The notes: generated by a model from the sequence alone, not told the origin. Shown: positions 19,902-31,227, counted from the stretch's first letter. The stretch: 64,000 nt of DNA from an uncultured Flavobacteriales bacterium (GCA_943787535.1 CALSMU010000007.1:124001-188000), one strand, 5' to 3'. A program made the numbers and translations.

Positions 19902-22520
19902 TTATCTCACTCCAGTGTCGTACCAAGTTCTTCTTCGTTGAAGTTTTAGGTCTTGGAGAAGTGAGGATTTTACGTTAATTTGAATGTTGTAGCTTTTCAT
20001 GTATCCAAATGGTATCCAATTAAAACTAGCTTCCCAGCAATGTAGATTTCTCGTAAAATTGATAGAAGAATAACTAAATTGTTTTCTCGTAAAATCATAA
20101 TTGGTTCCAAATTCTATTTTCCAATTCTCGGAAAGGCTCAAGTCACCGCTGATGCTTAAGGTTTGCGTGAGAACTATTGTGTCTGTTCCTTCAGAGATTA
20201 TTCTGTTTCTGTCAATTTTATAATTAAATGCAATTGTCCATGGAACACTGAAATCTAAATAGGCATCCGGGTTAATATTGATCATGTCTAAATCTGTTTC
20301 TGTTCCTTTTTTACTTGCGTAAGCACCCTTATGTCCCTTTTTGCTTTTAAACCTTAGATTTACTGCTAGATTTAAATTTTTAATAGTACCTAGTTTTCCG
20401 TTAATGTTATATTGAAACTCATCTCTTTTTGTACCGTTTTTATAGTCGTAGGGGTCAACATTTCCTCCAAAACGTAAGCTTAGGTTTTTGTAAAGAGTGG
20501 TTCTTCCAGATATAGATATATTATCCATTTTTAAAGAATCTCTGTTAAAGTCATAAGCTGAACTAAATGTTATGTTTTCTAATATTTTGAATTTATTGAA
20601 AGGGGTTTTACCTGTGGTGTCATTTAGATTTTTTTGCTTCATTTCAATCGCATTGATTAAGTTGAAGCCAATTCTATTTGAAGACCCACTAGAAGGTCTG
20701 CCAAATATTCCATTTTGATAAGGAGAGTATTCGACCTCTTCAACTGAAGGAATAGTATCTATTTGGTAAGTATCCATATAGTTGATATCTGGCCGATAGG
20801 AGTAGTTTAAGTTTGGAGTAATGGTGTGTCTGAATTTAGTTTCTTTCACTCCGGTTAGGAAATTTGCAAAACGGTAGAAAGCATAAACTTTTGATGTTAA
20901 GCTTGCATTAAAGCTATGCCAATATGGTGTTGAAAATTTTTGAACTGTATCAGTGGTTTCCTGAGTTAGCACAGGGTTCCAGCTTTTCTGAATTTGGTCC
21001 AAATAAAACAATGATGTCAATTGATACGAAGGGTTAAACGTAACTGTTTTATTGAGGAACTTAAAAGAGGTGGAAGCATTAACATTGTGCCGCATTCCGT
21101 TACGCAAACTGTCTGGGAAGGTGCCTAAATTATTTAAGCTTACATCAGTATCTTTCAATGAAAGCTCGTTTTTTAATGTTGTATTGTAATTCAATCCTAT
21201 TTTGTTTAATTCCTTCTTAAATCCGCTTTCAATGGCTTTTTTGGAGTTAATAAATTTAAAAGGATAAAAGCGATTAATATTGTAGGTTATTTCTGGTAAT
21301 GTGAAAGAGATATTGTTCGTGCTGTTATTCTGGTTATGTCTTGCGTTAATGGATAAATTTGATGGGATTTTTCCTTTGAATAAATTTACTTTGCTTCCCC
21401 AGGTTATATTGGAGTTGAAATTATTAGACAGATAATCGTTTGCATTGACATTATTGAAGTCGTTCTGAAAATTGGTAGATGTACCTGCATTGATGGAAGC
21501 ACTGAATGTTTTTCCTGGTTTTGCCTTTGCATCTTGAATGTGATTCCACCGAATAAAAAATTCCGAAGTTTTGGAAAAGTCCATAAATTCCGGGTCGCCC
21601 TGTCGAACTTCTCTAAAGCTTAGGTTGAAGTTGCCGTTGTATTTGTATTTGTTTTTGTAGGTAGTAATGTTTTTTATGCCCCAGCTTCCTTTGGAATATA
21701 TGTCTCCGAGTATTTGAGTTGCTAGCTTATCATTTTTAAATTTATGATAATAACCACCTCCCAATAAGTAAAACCCAAGCGCAGATTCACCATAAGTTGG
21801 TATAACGATTCCGTTCGCTCCTTTTGTTTTGTTTGGAAAATATCCAAATGGCAAACCAAGTGGGGTAGGAACATCTGCAATAAATAGATTAACGGGTCCT
21901 GAAATAATTTTATCATTTGGTTTTATTATTGCTTTTCTCAGTTTAAAATAATAATGAGGATGGTCTAAATCACAAGTTGTATATAAAGCGGTGTCAATAT
22001 GGATATTCCCATTTCCTTGTCTTTTGACTTTAACACCATGTATATAACTTTCGCCCTCTTGCAGTTTAACCTGATAGGTGATACCTCTTTTTGACTCGAA
22101 ATTAAACCGTAAACTATCTGCTTTGGTTTTGGTGTCACCGTCTGTTAGTTCTGGTATGCCAACTTTATTTCCAATAGAATCAATGCACAATCTGGCAAAA
22201 ACTTCTTTTGTTTCAAAATCAAATTCAATATAACATGCATCGAGTATTATTTCACCGTAATCAATGTGCGCTTGACTATAAAGGCGTGCTTTTTGATTAG
22301 GCATGTCCATTACTATCGAATCCTTTGCACTGTAGGATAACGGAGATTCAAGTTCGCTTTCAAGATGAACAGTAGAGTCGTTTTGAGGTTGAGCAAAGGA
22401 ATTGGTGGGGTTGATTGTTAACAATGCACCGATAATAATTAACCGCAGAGCATACAAAATCATAGGTAGTTTGAAGCTACATTTGAAATTGGTGTTTTGT
22501 TTTGTTTTCGATGCGTACAA
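19902..22520 (-). CDS. LptD-like outer-membrane LPS assembly protein
   Basis: OstA-like N-terminal repeats (YGEIILDACYIEFDFETKEVFARLCID), LPTPLGLPFGYFPNKTKGANGIVIPTYGES, long beta-barrel C-terminus. Confidence 0.85.
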   Translation of the reverse strand: MYASKTKQNTNFKCSFKLPMILYALRLIIIGALLTINPTNSFAQPQNDSTVHLESELESPLSYSAKDSIVMDMPNQKARLYSQAHIDYGEIILDACYIEFDFETKEVFARLCIDSIGNKVGIPELTDGDTKTKADSLRFNFESKRGITYQVKLQEGESYIHGVKVKRQGNGNIHIDTALYTTCDLDHPHYYFKLRKAIIKPNDKIISGPVNLFIADVPTPLGLPFGYFPNKTKGANGIVIPTYGESALGFYLLGGGYYHKFKNDKLATQILGDIYSKGSWGIKNITTYKNKYKYNGNFNLSFREVRQGDPEFMDFSKTSEFFIRWNHIQDAKAKPGKTFSASINAGTSTNFQNDFNNVNANDYLSNNFNSNITWGSKVNLFKGKIPSNLSINARHNQNNSTNNISFTLPEITYNINRFYPFKFINSKKAIESGFKKELNKIGLNYNTTLKNELSLKDTDVSLNNLGTFPDSLRNGMRHNVNASTSFKFLNKTVTFNPSYQLTSLFYLDQIQKSWNPVLTQETTDTVQKFSTPYWHSFNASLTSKVYAFYRFANFLTGVKETKFRHTITPNLNYSYRPDINYMDTYQIDTIPSVEEVEYSPYQNGIFGRPSSGSSNRIGFNLINAIEMKQKNLNDTTGKTPFNKFKILENITFSSAYDFNRDSLKMDNISISGRTTLYKNLSLRFGGNVDPYDYKNGTKRDEFQYNINGKLGTIKNLNLAVNLRFKSKKGHKGAYASKKGTETDLDMININPDAYLDFSVPWTIAFNYKIDRNRIISEGTDTIVLTQTLSISGDLSLSENWKIEFGTNYDFTRKQFSYSSINFTRNLHCWEASFNWIPFGYMKSYNIQINVKSSLLQDLKLQRRRTWYDTGVR

Positions 22521-22530
22521 AATCAGAATA

Positions 22531-23697
22531 ATGTATAAAACGAACTTATTAAATAATTCTTATGCGAAGAAACGTATTTTTTTGACGTTTTTTATCAGTA
22601 TTGCTTTGCTGTTTTCAACTTCTGCATATTCACAAACAGGTTTAGGAATAAAAACGGTAGTGATTGATGCTGGCCATGGAGGAAAAGATCCCGGAGCTGT
22701 TGCTAAAACAAAACTGCAAGAAAAGGATGTGGTGTTAGACGTAAGTCTTCAGTTAGGGAAGCTAATAAGCGCAAGTTTTCCCCAGGTAAAGGTAGTTTAT
22801 ACGCGTTCAACCGATGTATTTGTCGGATTGAGTAAAAGAGCTAAAATAGCGAATGACTCAGGTGCTGATTTATTTATTTCAATTCATTCAAATGCTGCAG
22901 GCAATACATCCGCCAAAGGCTTTGAGTCATTTGTGCTTGGACTGCACAAATCGGAAGCGGCTTTGGAGGTAGCAAAATGGGAAAATTCCTCTATTCTAAT
23001 GGAGGAAGATCATGAACAAAAATATGAAAGTTTTGATCCAAATGATCCTGATGCATACATAGCACTTTCACTTCGACAAAATGCTTTTTTAGATCAAAGC
23101 CTAAAATTAGCACATCTTTTCCAAGAAAATTGCGTAGGAGATTTGAAAAGGCCTGATAGGGGTGTGAAACAAGCCGGCTTTTTGGTTTTATATAAAACAA
23201 CTATGCCTTCAGTACTGGTTGAACTTGGTTTTTTGTCTAATGTAGAGGAGGAAAAGTTTTTAGCGAGTAAAAGTGGTAGAAGTTCCATGGCAAAAGAGTT
23301 ATTTGATGCATTTGCTACCTATAAAGAACAAAATGATAAGGTGGATGGCACGCTTAAATCGGATTTAGAAAACCAATCGAAACCTTTAAATGCAAAGAAG
23401 AATGACAAAGTTGATTTTTCTGAAGGTAACCAAAGTATTGTATTTAGAGTTCAAGTAGCAACTTCTAAAATTAAACTTGAATTGAAACCATTTAATTTTA
23501 AAGGAATGCAAGATGTAGATAGAATTGAGAGTGGTAACAAGTACAAATATATTGTTGGAAACTATAGTTCAATTGAAGATGCAAAAAGGAGGCAGGTGGA
23601 AGTACGCAAGATTGGTTACGAATCTGCCTTTGTAATTGCTTTTGAAAACGGAAAAAGGTTAGATTTGCAGAAAGCAATTGAAAAAAGTAAAATGTAA
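22531..23697 (+). CDS. N-acetylmuramoyl-L-alanine amidase (Amidase_3) with C-terminal SPOR-like region; start moved from 22402 to 22531
   Basis: TVVIDAGHGGKDPGAVAKTKLQEKDVVLDV, SIHSNAAGN, VLVELGFLSNVEEE. Confidence 0.9.
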   Translation: MYKTNLLNNSYAKKRIFLTFFISIALLFSTSAYSQTGLGIKTVVIDAGHGGKDPGAVAKTKLQEKDVVLDVSLQLGKLISASFPQVKVVYTRSTDVFVGLSKRAKIANDSGADLFISIHSNAAGNTSAKGFESFVLGLHKSEAALEVAKWENSSILMEEDHEQKYESFDPNDPDAYIALSLRQNAFLDQSLKLAHLFQENCVGDLKRPDRGVKQAGFLVLYKTTMPSVLVELGFLSNVEEEKFLASKSGRSSMAKELFDAFATYKEQNDKVDGTLKSDLENQSKPLNAKKNDKVDFSEGNQSIVFRVQVATSKIKLELKPFNFKGMQDVDRIESGNKYKYIVGNYSSIEDAKRRQVEVRKIGYESAFVIAFENGKRLDLQKAIEKSKM

Positions 23698-23761
23698 CTT
23701 TGCATTATACCATATTCTATACTATTTGTAAATAATAAAGGGGATATGAAAATAGGGTAAT

Positions 23762-24805
23762 ATGAAAATAAGAAAAGAATTTATTGTTGGTGTTGTTGCT
23801 TCAATTGCAATTTCAGGATTAATTTTAGGATTTTTCTTCCTCAAAGGAGAAATTTTATGGAATACTACACAATCATATTATGCCATTTTTCCTAAGGCCG
23901 ATGGTTTAACGACAAGCAGCAAGGTTTCATTGAACGGAGTTAATGTTGGTTCAGTCTCCGAAGTTGGTATATATCCAATAAACCCAGCGGAAGTGCTTGT
24001 TCGATTTGAAATTAAAGATACACTAGTTAGGATTCCATTAGGTTCTGTAGCAAAATTAGAAGCTGATTTGTTAGGTACAGGTTTTATAACATTACACTAT
24101 AAAGAGCACGAAACCACTTTTCATGAAGTTGGAGACACCCTTTCTGTTGGTGTGCAGGAAAGTTTGCAAGGTGAAATTGATAAAAGAATTCAACCCTTAA
24201 TGATTAAAATGAATCAATTGGTTGGAACTGCAGATACGGCGATAACTGTAATTCAATCTATTTTTAGTAATAATACGGACAATTTAAATGAGTCATTCGA
24301 TGGGTTGCAAAGAACAATTGAAAATTTTGAAAGTATTTCGAATGAGCTGGACTCATTGATGATAACTATGTCAGCTAGTAGATATAAGATTAGTTCAATC
24401 CTTACTAATGTAAATTCGATAACAGGAAACCTTAAAGAAAGTAATGAGAAAATAACTTCTATCCTGACTAATGTAAATGATATTACTGACACGATTAAAG
24501 AAATACAAATAGTTGGAGTTGTAAATGATGCGAGGGCTGCCCTTAGTGGTGTAAATATTCTTTTGGATGAAATTCAGAATGGGGACGGAACCTTAACTAA
24601 GTTGATGCAGGATTCTGTGTTATACGAGAATATGAATATTATGATTGAGGAAGCCGGAAGATTAGTGGAAAATATTCAAGAACATCCAAATAGGTATCTT
24701 CAGTTTGCGATATTTGGAGGCAAAGACAAAGGTTTCTTGAGCTCTAAGGATGAAAAAATAGTTAAGAAGTGGGTTAAAGACACACTTCGAGATAGAATGG
24801 ATTAA
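23762..24805 (+). CDS. MlaD family (MCE domain) protein
   Basis: KIRKEFIVGVVASIAISGLILGFFFLKG; YYAIFPKADGLTTSSKVSLNGVNVGSV. Confidence 0.9.
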   Translation: MKIRKEFIVGVVASIAISGLILGFFFLKGEILWNTTQSYYAIFPKADGLTTSSKVSLNGVNVGSVSEVGIYPINPAEVLVRFEIKDTLVRIPLGSVAKLEADLLGTGFITLHYKEHETTFHEVGDTLSVGVQESLQGEIDKRIQPLMIKMNQLVGTADTAITVIQSIFSNNTDNLNESFDGLQRTIENFESISNELDSLMITMSASRYKISSILTNVNSITGNLKESNEKITSILTNVNDITDTIKEIQIVGVVNDARAALSGVNILLDEIQNGDGTLTKLMQDSVLYENMNIMIEEAGRLVENIQEHPNRYLQFAIFGGKDKGFLSSKDEKIVKKWVKDTLRDRMD

Positions 24806-24814
24806 TAAATCAGC

Positions 24815-26134
24815 ATGGTAGCAAGTATTATTTTTATTGTATTAATTGTTGTTGGAACCGCATGGTTTGGGCGAAATGTAATGCGTATTCGAAAGAATAT
24901 TTTATTAGGAAAGGATCTTAATCGTTCAGACAAAAAAGGTAAGCGATGGAAAACTATGATATTAGTTGCCTTAGGTCAAAAAAAGATGTTTCAACGTCCT
25001 ATTCCTGCATTACTTCATTTTGCAATTTATGCAGCCTTTGTAATTACACAAATAGAATTAATAGAGATTTTTGTTGATGGAGTTTCTGGGTCTCATCGAG
25101 TTTTTGCGAGTTCATTGGGAGGGTTTTATACATTTCTTATAAGTTTTATAGAAATTCTATCTGTACTTGCTTTGGTAGCAACTTTCGCCTTTTTAGCAAG
25201 AAGAAATTTATTGAAAATTCCTCGGTTTCATATGAGTGAAATGACAGGTTGGCCAAAGTTAGATGGTAACATCATTCTTTATCTGGAGATTATTTTGGTA
25301 ATCTTTATTCTTACCATGAATGGTGCGGATGAGGTTCTGCATGTAGCTTCACACAGGTTAGAGGGGTCTTATGGGTTTGCAATATCGAGCATTATTGGCC
25401 CTAGTGTTTTTGGTGGGATGGAAGTAGGAAGTTTGGAAATATTAGAAAGAATAGGGTGGTGGGGTCATATCATTATGGTATTTACCTTTTTAAATTACTT
25501 GCCCATTTCAAAGCATTTCCATGTGTTACTCGCGTTTCCAAACGTGTATTACTCGAATTTGAAAAATAAAGGACAGTTTACAAATATGGACGCTGTTAAG
25601 AAAGAGGTTGAAACGATGTTTGATCCTAACGCGGATCCGTATGCAGCTCCAACTGAGCCCGTAGGCGAGCCGGAAAGGTTTGGTGCAAAAGATGTGACTG
25701 ACCTTACATGGAAAAGTTTGATGGATGCCTACACTTGCACGGAATGTGGAAGATGTTCGTCTATGTGTCCTGCCAGCCAAACAGGAAAGAAGCTTTCTCC
25801 GCGTAAAATCATAATGGATACAAGAGATCGATTAGAAGAGGTTGGTAAAAACATACGTAAGCATGGTAAAGAGCATAATGATGGTAAGTCATTGTTAGGT
25901 GATTATATAACTGAGGAAGAACTATGGGCATGTACTTCTTGTAATGCTTGTGTGCAAGCTTGTCCAGTTAATATAGACCCGTTAAGTATTATTATTGATT
26001 TAAGAAGGTATTTGGTTATGGAAGAATCAAAAGTTCCTTCCGAATTGGCTACTATGCTTACAAATATTGAAAATAATGGAGCTCCATGGCAATTTTCTCC
26101 GATGGATAGGTTGAAGTGGGCCGATGAAGATTAA
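24815..26134 (+). CDS. Membrane (Fe-S)-binding protein, heterodisulfide-reductase-like
   Basis: N-terminal TMs; YTCTECGRCSSMCPAS and WACTSCNACVQACPVNIDP 4Fe-4S motifs. Confidence 0.88.
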   Translation: MVASIIFIVLIVVGTAWFGRNVMRIRKNILLGKDLNRSDKKGKRWKTMILVALGQKKMFQRPIPALLHFAIYAAFVITQIELIEIFVDGVSGSHRVFASSLGGFYTFLISFIEILSVLALVATFAFLARRNLLKIPRFHMSEMTGWPKLDGNIILYLEIILVIFILTMNGADEVLHVASHRLEGSYGFAISSIIGPSVFGGMEVGSLEILERIGWWGHIIMVFTFLNYLPISKHFHVLLAFPNVYYSNLKNKGQFTNMDAVKKEVETMFDPNADPYAAPTEPVGEPERFGAKDVTDLTWKSLMDAYTCTECGRCSSMCPASQTGKKLSPRKIIMDTRDRLEEVGKNIRKHGKEHNDGKSLLGDYITEEELWACTSCNACVQACPVNIDPLSIIIDLRRYLVMEESKVPSELATMLTNIENNGAPWQFSPMDRLKWADED

Positions 26135-26145
26135 AATCGAATAAA

Positions 26146-26937
26146 ATGATTGAAAAGATTAAAGTACCTACAGTAGCAGAAATGATGGCAACGGGAGAGG
26201 TTCCTGACATTTTGTTTTGGGTTGGATGCGCGGGGAGTTTTGATGATCGGGCAAAAAAAATTACCAAAGCTGTTATAAAGATATTGCACGGCTGTAAAAT
26301 AAAATTTGCGGTTTTAGGAACGGAAGAATCTTGTACTGGGGATCCAGCGAAGAGAGCAGGAAATGAATTTGCTTTTATGATGTCTGCAATGCAAAATATT
26401 CAGGTATTAAATGGTTATGAGATCAAAAAAATTGTAACTGCTTGCCCGCACTGTTTCAATACAATCAAGAACGAGTATCCAGAGTTAGGAGGTAAATATG
26501 AAGTGATTCATCATACTCAGCTTATAAATGGATTGATAAAGGAAGGGAAGCTTTCTGTGTCTGGTGGTGATTTTAAAGGCAAGAAAATTACTTTTCATGA
26601 TCCATGTTATTTAGGCAGAGCAAACGATGTTTATGAAGCACCAAGGGAGGTGTTGCAAAAACTAGATGCGGAATTAGTTGAAATGAAAAACTGCAAAGCC
26701 AAAGGTTTGTGTTGTGGAGCTGGAGGAGCCCAAATGTTTAAGGAGGCAGAGAAAGGAGATAAAGAAGTTAACATAAAGCGTACAGAAGATGTGTTGGAAA
26801 CAAAGTCAAATATTGTTGCAACTGGCTGTCCATTTTGTAACACAATGATGACGGATGGAATTAAGCATTTCAATAAGGAAGAGAGTGTTGAAGTACTCGA
26901 TGTTGCGGAAATGATTGCTAACGCCATGGACTTATAA
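26146..26937 (+). CDS. (Fe-S)-binding protein with CCG domains (HdrB/GlpC-like)
   Basis: FWVGCAGSFDDRAKKIT, TACPHCFNTIKNEYP, HDPCYLGRANDVYEAPR, CCGAGGAQMFKE, GCPFCNTMM. Confidence 0.9.
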   Translation: MIEKIKVPTVAEMMATGEVPDILFWVGCAGSFDDRAKKITKAVIKILHGCKIKFAVLGTEESCTGDPAKRAGNEFAFMMSAMQNIQVLNGYEIKKIVTACPHCFNTIKNEYPELGGKYEVIHHTQLINGLIKEGKLSVSGGDFKGKKITFHDPCYLGRANDVYEAPREVLQKLDAELVEMKNCKAKGLCCGAGGAQMFKEAEKGDKEVNIKRTEDVLETKSNIVATGCPFCNTMMTDGIKHFNKEESVEVLDVAEMIANAMDL

Positions 26938-26940
26938 TAT

Positions 26941-27421
26941 GAAGGTCGAATTAGCATCGCAACCAGATAATGCCAAAGTGTGGGTGTATCAATCAAGTTT
27001 AGAATTGACTGATAGTGACTTAGAACAAATAAAAGAGATTGGGGATTTTTTTCTTGAACAATGGAAGAGTCATAACTTGCCTGTTAATGGTTCTATAGAC
27101 GTTTACGATAATCGTTTTATCGTTATTTCAGCATTTAGTGATGAAGACGCTATGTGTGGGAAAGCGCAGGATGCTCAAATGAGATTGATTAAAGAGTTAG
27201 AGGATGTGGTTGCAGGCAAGCTAACCGATAGAATGTTAGTGTTTTACCAAGAAGACAATGAGTTAAAGTCATTTCATTTTTCTGAATTAGGACAACTGCT
27301 GTCAGATAATAAAATATCAAGTGAAACTATTGTGTTTAATAGTTTGGTAGCAACTAAAAAGGAATTTAAAAGTTCTTGGAAATTGGCTATAAAAAGCACT
27401 TGGCTAAACCAGTTTTTGTGA
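26941..27421 (+). CDS. Conserved hypothetical protein
   Basis: Intact ORF abutting the Fe-S gene (ATG 26941); no recognisable motif. Confidence 0.6.
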
Positions 27422-27472
27422 AAATTGGATCTATCTATTTTCTTAAATAAAAGACACTAGATTTATAGGGTC

Positions 27473-28981
27473 TTACTTTAATAAATCTTCTCTTGATTTA
27501 GGTCTGTCAGATATTTTCCAAATAAAGCCTGCTAGTTTTTTATCCTCGTTTGATAAGCTTGAAATAGGAGCCATATTAGACGATGGGTCAGTAATAAATT
27601 TAATAGTTTGAATTTGACTACTGTCTAATTTTATTTTAATATTGGTGCAAATCGACCTGTTCATATCTGTTAAAGGCTCCCCCTCATTTCCTAAAAAGTA
27701 AATCGTCTCTCCATTCCCTTTTACAAAGATTTGATCCAGTTGATTGTCTTTAAAATAACCCGTTATGGTCTTACCTTTTATTTGGTTGTAGTTGCTTGTG
27801 TCAACTTCGGATACTATTAGCGCATTGTAATTGATAAACAGATTACTTATGTTTCCCCCGTTAGTTTTAAGCGTTATTGTCTCACCTGTAAGCTGGTTTT
27901 CATCAGACCAAATAATTGGATTAATAAATAAGTGCATTAATGAATCTTGTTCATTGTATGCTATTGAATCGCATCTAGCCTGAAGGTCTTTTTTGAATAA
28001 TGCAACGTTATGAAAACCTTTGAAAGATTGCCTTTTAGTTGCAGAATCAATTTTAAATGTCAAGGTATCTGCATGCAAGTGCAAAGTGTCTGATTTTTCT
28101 ATTTGCGTAAAAATTGCATTACCTGTGACCAATGAGGAATCGTTTTTTTCATAATGTATAGCTATATCACCATTTATGATTATGTTATTAGTTGTATCTG
28201 TTATTTGTACATTTCCATAAGCTTTACCCTCTCCAATATTTCGATCGTAATAAATACTATCTCCCTCTAGTTTTTGCTCTTTAGAAATGATATATGTATT
28301 GCTCCAAAATGAAGAAATTTCATTTTGCGTATCGTACCATCCATGCTCACAATAAATAAGATTCTCATCAGAACGAATGAATGTAGGTCCGTGAAAGTAA
28401 GATACTTCCGAAATAGTGCTATAGGTGAGAGTATCTGATTCTATTGTGTATTCAGGATTTATTAGCCGGACACTATCCTTAAAAAAAAGGGATTCTGTAT
28501 TACTATTGTAGGATCCAGTCTGGCTAGAAAGATTGTTGTTGTTCTCAGTGCTAACTATAGTCCCTCCATAATAATAGGTAGCGATTCCAGAATTTAAATC
28601 GTAATTCAATATGTTTGTCGTTAGTTTTAAATCTTTCTCTTTGAAAAATATGTTTCCCCTTAACTTAGCAAGTTTTTCATCACCTAAATAGAATAGTGAA
28701 TCTCCTGTTATTGAGATAGTATCTCCTTGATTAACTTTGATGTTTCCAAAAGCTTCTAAGGAGTTTTCCTCTTGAAAAATAAGTGCACTATCGCAGTACA
28801 TTAATGCCCCATCGTGTTCAAAAATTACGTTTCCCTGCAATACTTGAGCATCAGATACTCTTTCATCTCTGTATAGTCTATCCGCTTGTTTAATGATTAC
28901 CTGGGTTTTATTGCTTTCATTTTGGGCGGCAAGGTTACCAATGGTAAACAGAATAAATGTTATGTGAAGAGTATGTTTCAA
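27473..28981 (-). CDS. OstA/LptA-like periplasmic protein
   Basis: Signal peptide; repeated OstA-type strands (VLQGNVIFEHDGALMYCDSALIFQEENSLEAFGNIKVNQGDTISITGDSL). Confidence 0.85.
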   Translation of the reverse strand: MKHTLHITFILFTIGNLAAQNESNKTQVIIKQADRLYRDERVSDAQVLQGNVIFEHDGALMYCDSALIFQEENSLEAFGNIKVNQGDTISITGDSLFYLGDEKLAKLRGNIFFKEKDLKLTTNILNYDLNSGIATYYYGGTIVSTENNNNLSSQTGSYNSNTESLFFKDSVRLINPEYTIESDTLTYSTISEVSYFHGPTFIRSDENLIYCEHGWYDTQNEISSFWSNTYIISKEQKLEGDSIYYDRNIGEGKAYGNVQITDTTNNIIINGDIAIHYEKNDSSLVTGNAIFTQIEKSDTLHLHADTLTFKIDSATKRQSFKGFHNVALFKKDLQARCDSIAYNEQDSLMHLFINPIIWSDENQLTGETITLKTNGGNISNLFINYNALIVSEVDTSNYNQIKGKTITGYFKDNQLDQIFVKGNGETIYFLGNEGEPLTDMNRSICTNIKIKLDSSQIQTIKFITDPSSNMAPISSLSNEDKKLAGFIWKISDRPKSREDLLK

Positions 28982-29071
28982 TGTTGTATAAAGACGAAAA
29001 ACGCGGTAGCCTTCCCTTTAGTGTGCAAAGGTACAAATTTTGGCATATCCGATAAGCCCTGTAAATGGCAA

Positions 29072-29120
29072 TAAAAAAAAGGAACCTGAAATTATTCAGA
29101 TTCCTTTTTTAATTTTTTTT
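29072..29120 (-). terminator. Rho-independent terminator downstream of purA
   Basis: AAAAAAGGAACCTGAA-attaa-like loop-TTCAGATTCCTTTTTT hairpin next to the purA stop; A-run on + strand gives U-run on - transcript. Confidence 0.75.
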
Positions 29121-29128
29121 ATATAAAT

Positions 29129-30406
29129 TTAAGCCAATACTCTGTCTCTTTGGATTGTTTGGCTTCTGTCCGGTCCAACAGAAATAATAGAGATTGGTGT
29201 CTCTAATTCTGCTTCTAAATAGGCAATGTAGTCAACCAATTCCTTAGGAAATTCAGATTCAGATGTGATTTTGGTTGTGTCAATGTTCCATCCTTTTTTC
29301 TCAATATAAACCGGTTCAACATTATTGTTAATGTTGTAGGGGAAATAATCTATTTTTTCTCCGTTATGAATATAATGCGTACAAACTTTAATAGATTCAA
29401 AAGAATCTAGTACGTCTCCTTTCATCATTGATAATTCAGTAACACCGTTTATCATAATCGCGTATTTTAACGCTGGAAGATCAATCCAGCCACACCTTCT
29501 TTCTCTACCTGTTGTTGCGCCAAATTCAAATCCAAGCTTTCTGATTCTTTCTCCAGTTTCGTTGTCTTCTTCACTTGGGAATGGTCCGCTTCCAACTCGC
29601 GTACAGTAAGCTTTAAAAATACCAACAATGCGGTCAATTTTATTTGGAGCAATTCCTAAACCAGTACATGTTCCTGCGGTTATGGTGTTGGAAGAAGTAA
29701 CAAAAGGGTAGGTTCCGAAATCAATATCAAGCAGAGTCCCTTGAGCACCTTCAGCCAAAATGTTTTTTCCAGCTTTGATAGCTTTATTTAAATAATGCTC
29801 ACTATCAATAGCGGTTAATTCTTTTATTGTTTCTATTCCTTGATGGAATTCAACTTCCATGTCATCAAGATTGTAGTCCATGTCATAAAAGTTCAACATG
29901 TTTTTATGCTTTTTAACAAGACTTAAATATTTTTCTTGAAAACCTGCTTCAAAGATATCACCTATTCTTAACCCGTTACGACCAGTTTTGTCCATGTAGG
30001 TTGGCCCAATTCCTTTCAAAGTTGATCCGATTTTAGCCTTTCCTTTAGCCATTTCAGATGCTTTGTCAAGTAATTTATGCGATGGAAGAATCAAGTGTGC
30101 TTTTTTAGAAATAAGCATTTGTTCTTTAACGTCAACTCCCATTTTTAATAACTTGTCAATCTCTATTTTTAAAATAACAGGATCAATAACTACACCGTTC
30201 CCAACAACGTTTTTTACCCCCTTGTGGAATATGCCAGATGGAATGGTGTGTAATACGTGTTTAATCCCTTCAAACTCAAGTGTATGTCCAGCATTTGGAC
30301 CACCTTGAAAGCGAGCAATTATATCGTATTCTGGAGTAAGAACATCAACTATTTTTCCTTTTCCTTCGTCTCCCCATTGAAGACCTAAAAGTACATCTAC
30401 CGCCAT
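29129..30406 (-). CDS. purA: Adenylosuccinate synthase
   Basis: VLLGLQWGDEGKGKIVDVL, GPNAGHT, GIGPTYMDKTGRNG, VGPDRSQTI. Confidence 0.97.
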   Translation of the reverse strand: MAVDVLLGLQWGDEGKGKIVDVLTPEYDIIARFQGGPNAGHTLEFEGIKHVLHTIPSGIFHKGVKNVVGNGVVIDPVILKIEIDKLLKMGVDVKEQMLISKKAHLILPSHKLLDKASEMAKGKAKIGSTLKGIGPTYMDKTGRNGLRIGDIFEAGFQEKYLSLVKKHKNMLNFYDMDYNLDDMEVEFHQGIETIKELTAIDSEHYLNKAIKAGKNILAEGAQGTLLDIDFGTYPFVTSSNTITAGTCTGLGIAPNKIDRIVGIFKAYCTRVGSGPFPSEEDNETGERIRKLGFEFGATTGRERRCGWIDLPALKYAIMINGVTELSMMKGDVLDSFESIKVCTHYIHNGEKIDYFPYNINNNVEPVYIEKKGWNIDTTKITSESEFPKELVDYIAYLEAELETPISIISVGPDRSQTIQRDRVLA

Positions 30407-30416
30407 TTAAATTTTA

Positions 30417-30800
30417 TTATAATGAGTTAGTTAAAGTTTCATTTGCTTGGCTAATACTATCCTTAATGGTAAACACAGTATTGAGCTTAGAGATAAGTAA
30501 TAAATTTTTTATTTTTTCAGGAACATTTACAATTACAGCGTCTCCTCCGATGTTCCTTGCCTTTGTAAGCAATTTAATAAAGCAATTCAAGCCATTACTG
30601 TTAATATATTCTATATTTTCTATATCTAAAACAATCTTATTGATTTTATCAGAAATAGTGTTGTCCACTTCCTTTAATAGTCTATTGGTTTGCTCGTTGT
30701 CAAGAATTCTCCCACTTAATTTTAAATGCACAATTGAGTTTTCCTCTGTTATAGTAAATGAGAACTTATCCATATCAATTTGATTATTTACGTTTACCAT
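30417..30800 (-). CDS. STAS-domain (anti-sigma factor antagonist-like) protein
   Basis: [52 protein letters not shown]; start at 30800 preferred. Confidence 0.85.
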   Translation of the reverse strand: MVNVNNQIDMDKFSFTITEENSIVHLKLSGRILDNEQTNRLLKEVDNTISDKINKIVLDIENIEYINSNGLNCFIKLLTKARNIGGDAVIVNVPEKIKNLLLISKLNTVFTIKDSISQANETLTNSL

Positions 30801-31227
30801 AAAAATAGAGAGAGTGGTTTTCAATTTCAATTTCAAAAACGTCTTCTAGTGTTTGTTTAATTTGTTGAATCCTTGGGTCGCAAAACTCTATTACTTCACC
30901 ATTTTCTAAAATGATGTGGTCATGTTGTTTGAACTCGTAAGCTTTTTCGAATTGGGAAATGTTTTTCCCAAATTGATGTTTCCTCACCAAGCTGCAATTT
31001 AGAAGAAGCTCCATTGTATTATAAAGTGTAGCCCGGCTAACTCTATAGTTTTTGTTTTTCATATTGACATAAAGCGCTTCTATATCAAAATGGCCAGTAA
31101 AATCATAAATTTCCGTTAGTATCGCAAATCGTTCGGGAGTTTTCCTGTGGCCTTTTTCTTCCAGGTAATCACAAAAAATTGCTTCTACTTTTTCTTGAAC
31201 AGTTGACGTTACTTGTGCTTCTTTCAT
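30784..31227 (-). CDS. Fur family transcriptional regulator
   Basis: [70 protein letters not shown]. Confidence 0.92.
   Translation of the reverse strand: MKEAQVTSTVQEKVEAIFCDYLEEKGHRKTPERFAILTEIYDFTGHFDIEALYVNMKNKNYRVSRATLYNTMELLLNCSLVRKHQFGKNISQFEKAYEFKQHDHIILENGEVIEFCDPRIQQIKQTLEDVFEIEIENHSLYFYGKRK

Noticed and set aside
22402-22530. N-terminal extension of the amidase ORF
   Set aside because: It overlaps the divergent LptD-like gene; the signal-peptide-like start at 22531 is more plausible.
26941-27421. ABC transporter ATPase
   Set aside because: No Walker A/B or ABC signature in the protein; kept as a conserved hypothetical.
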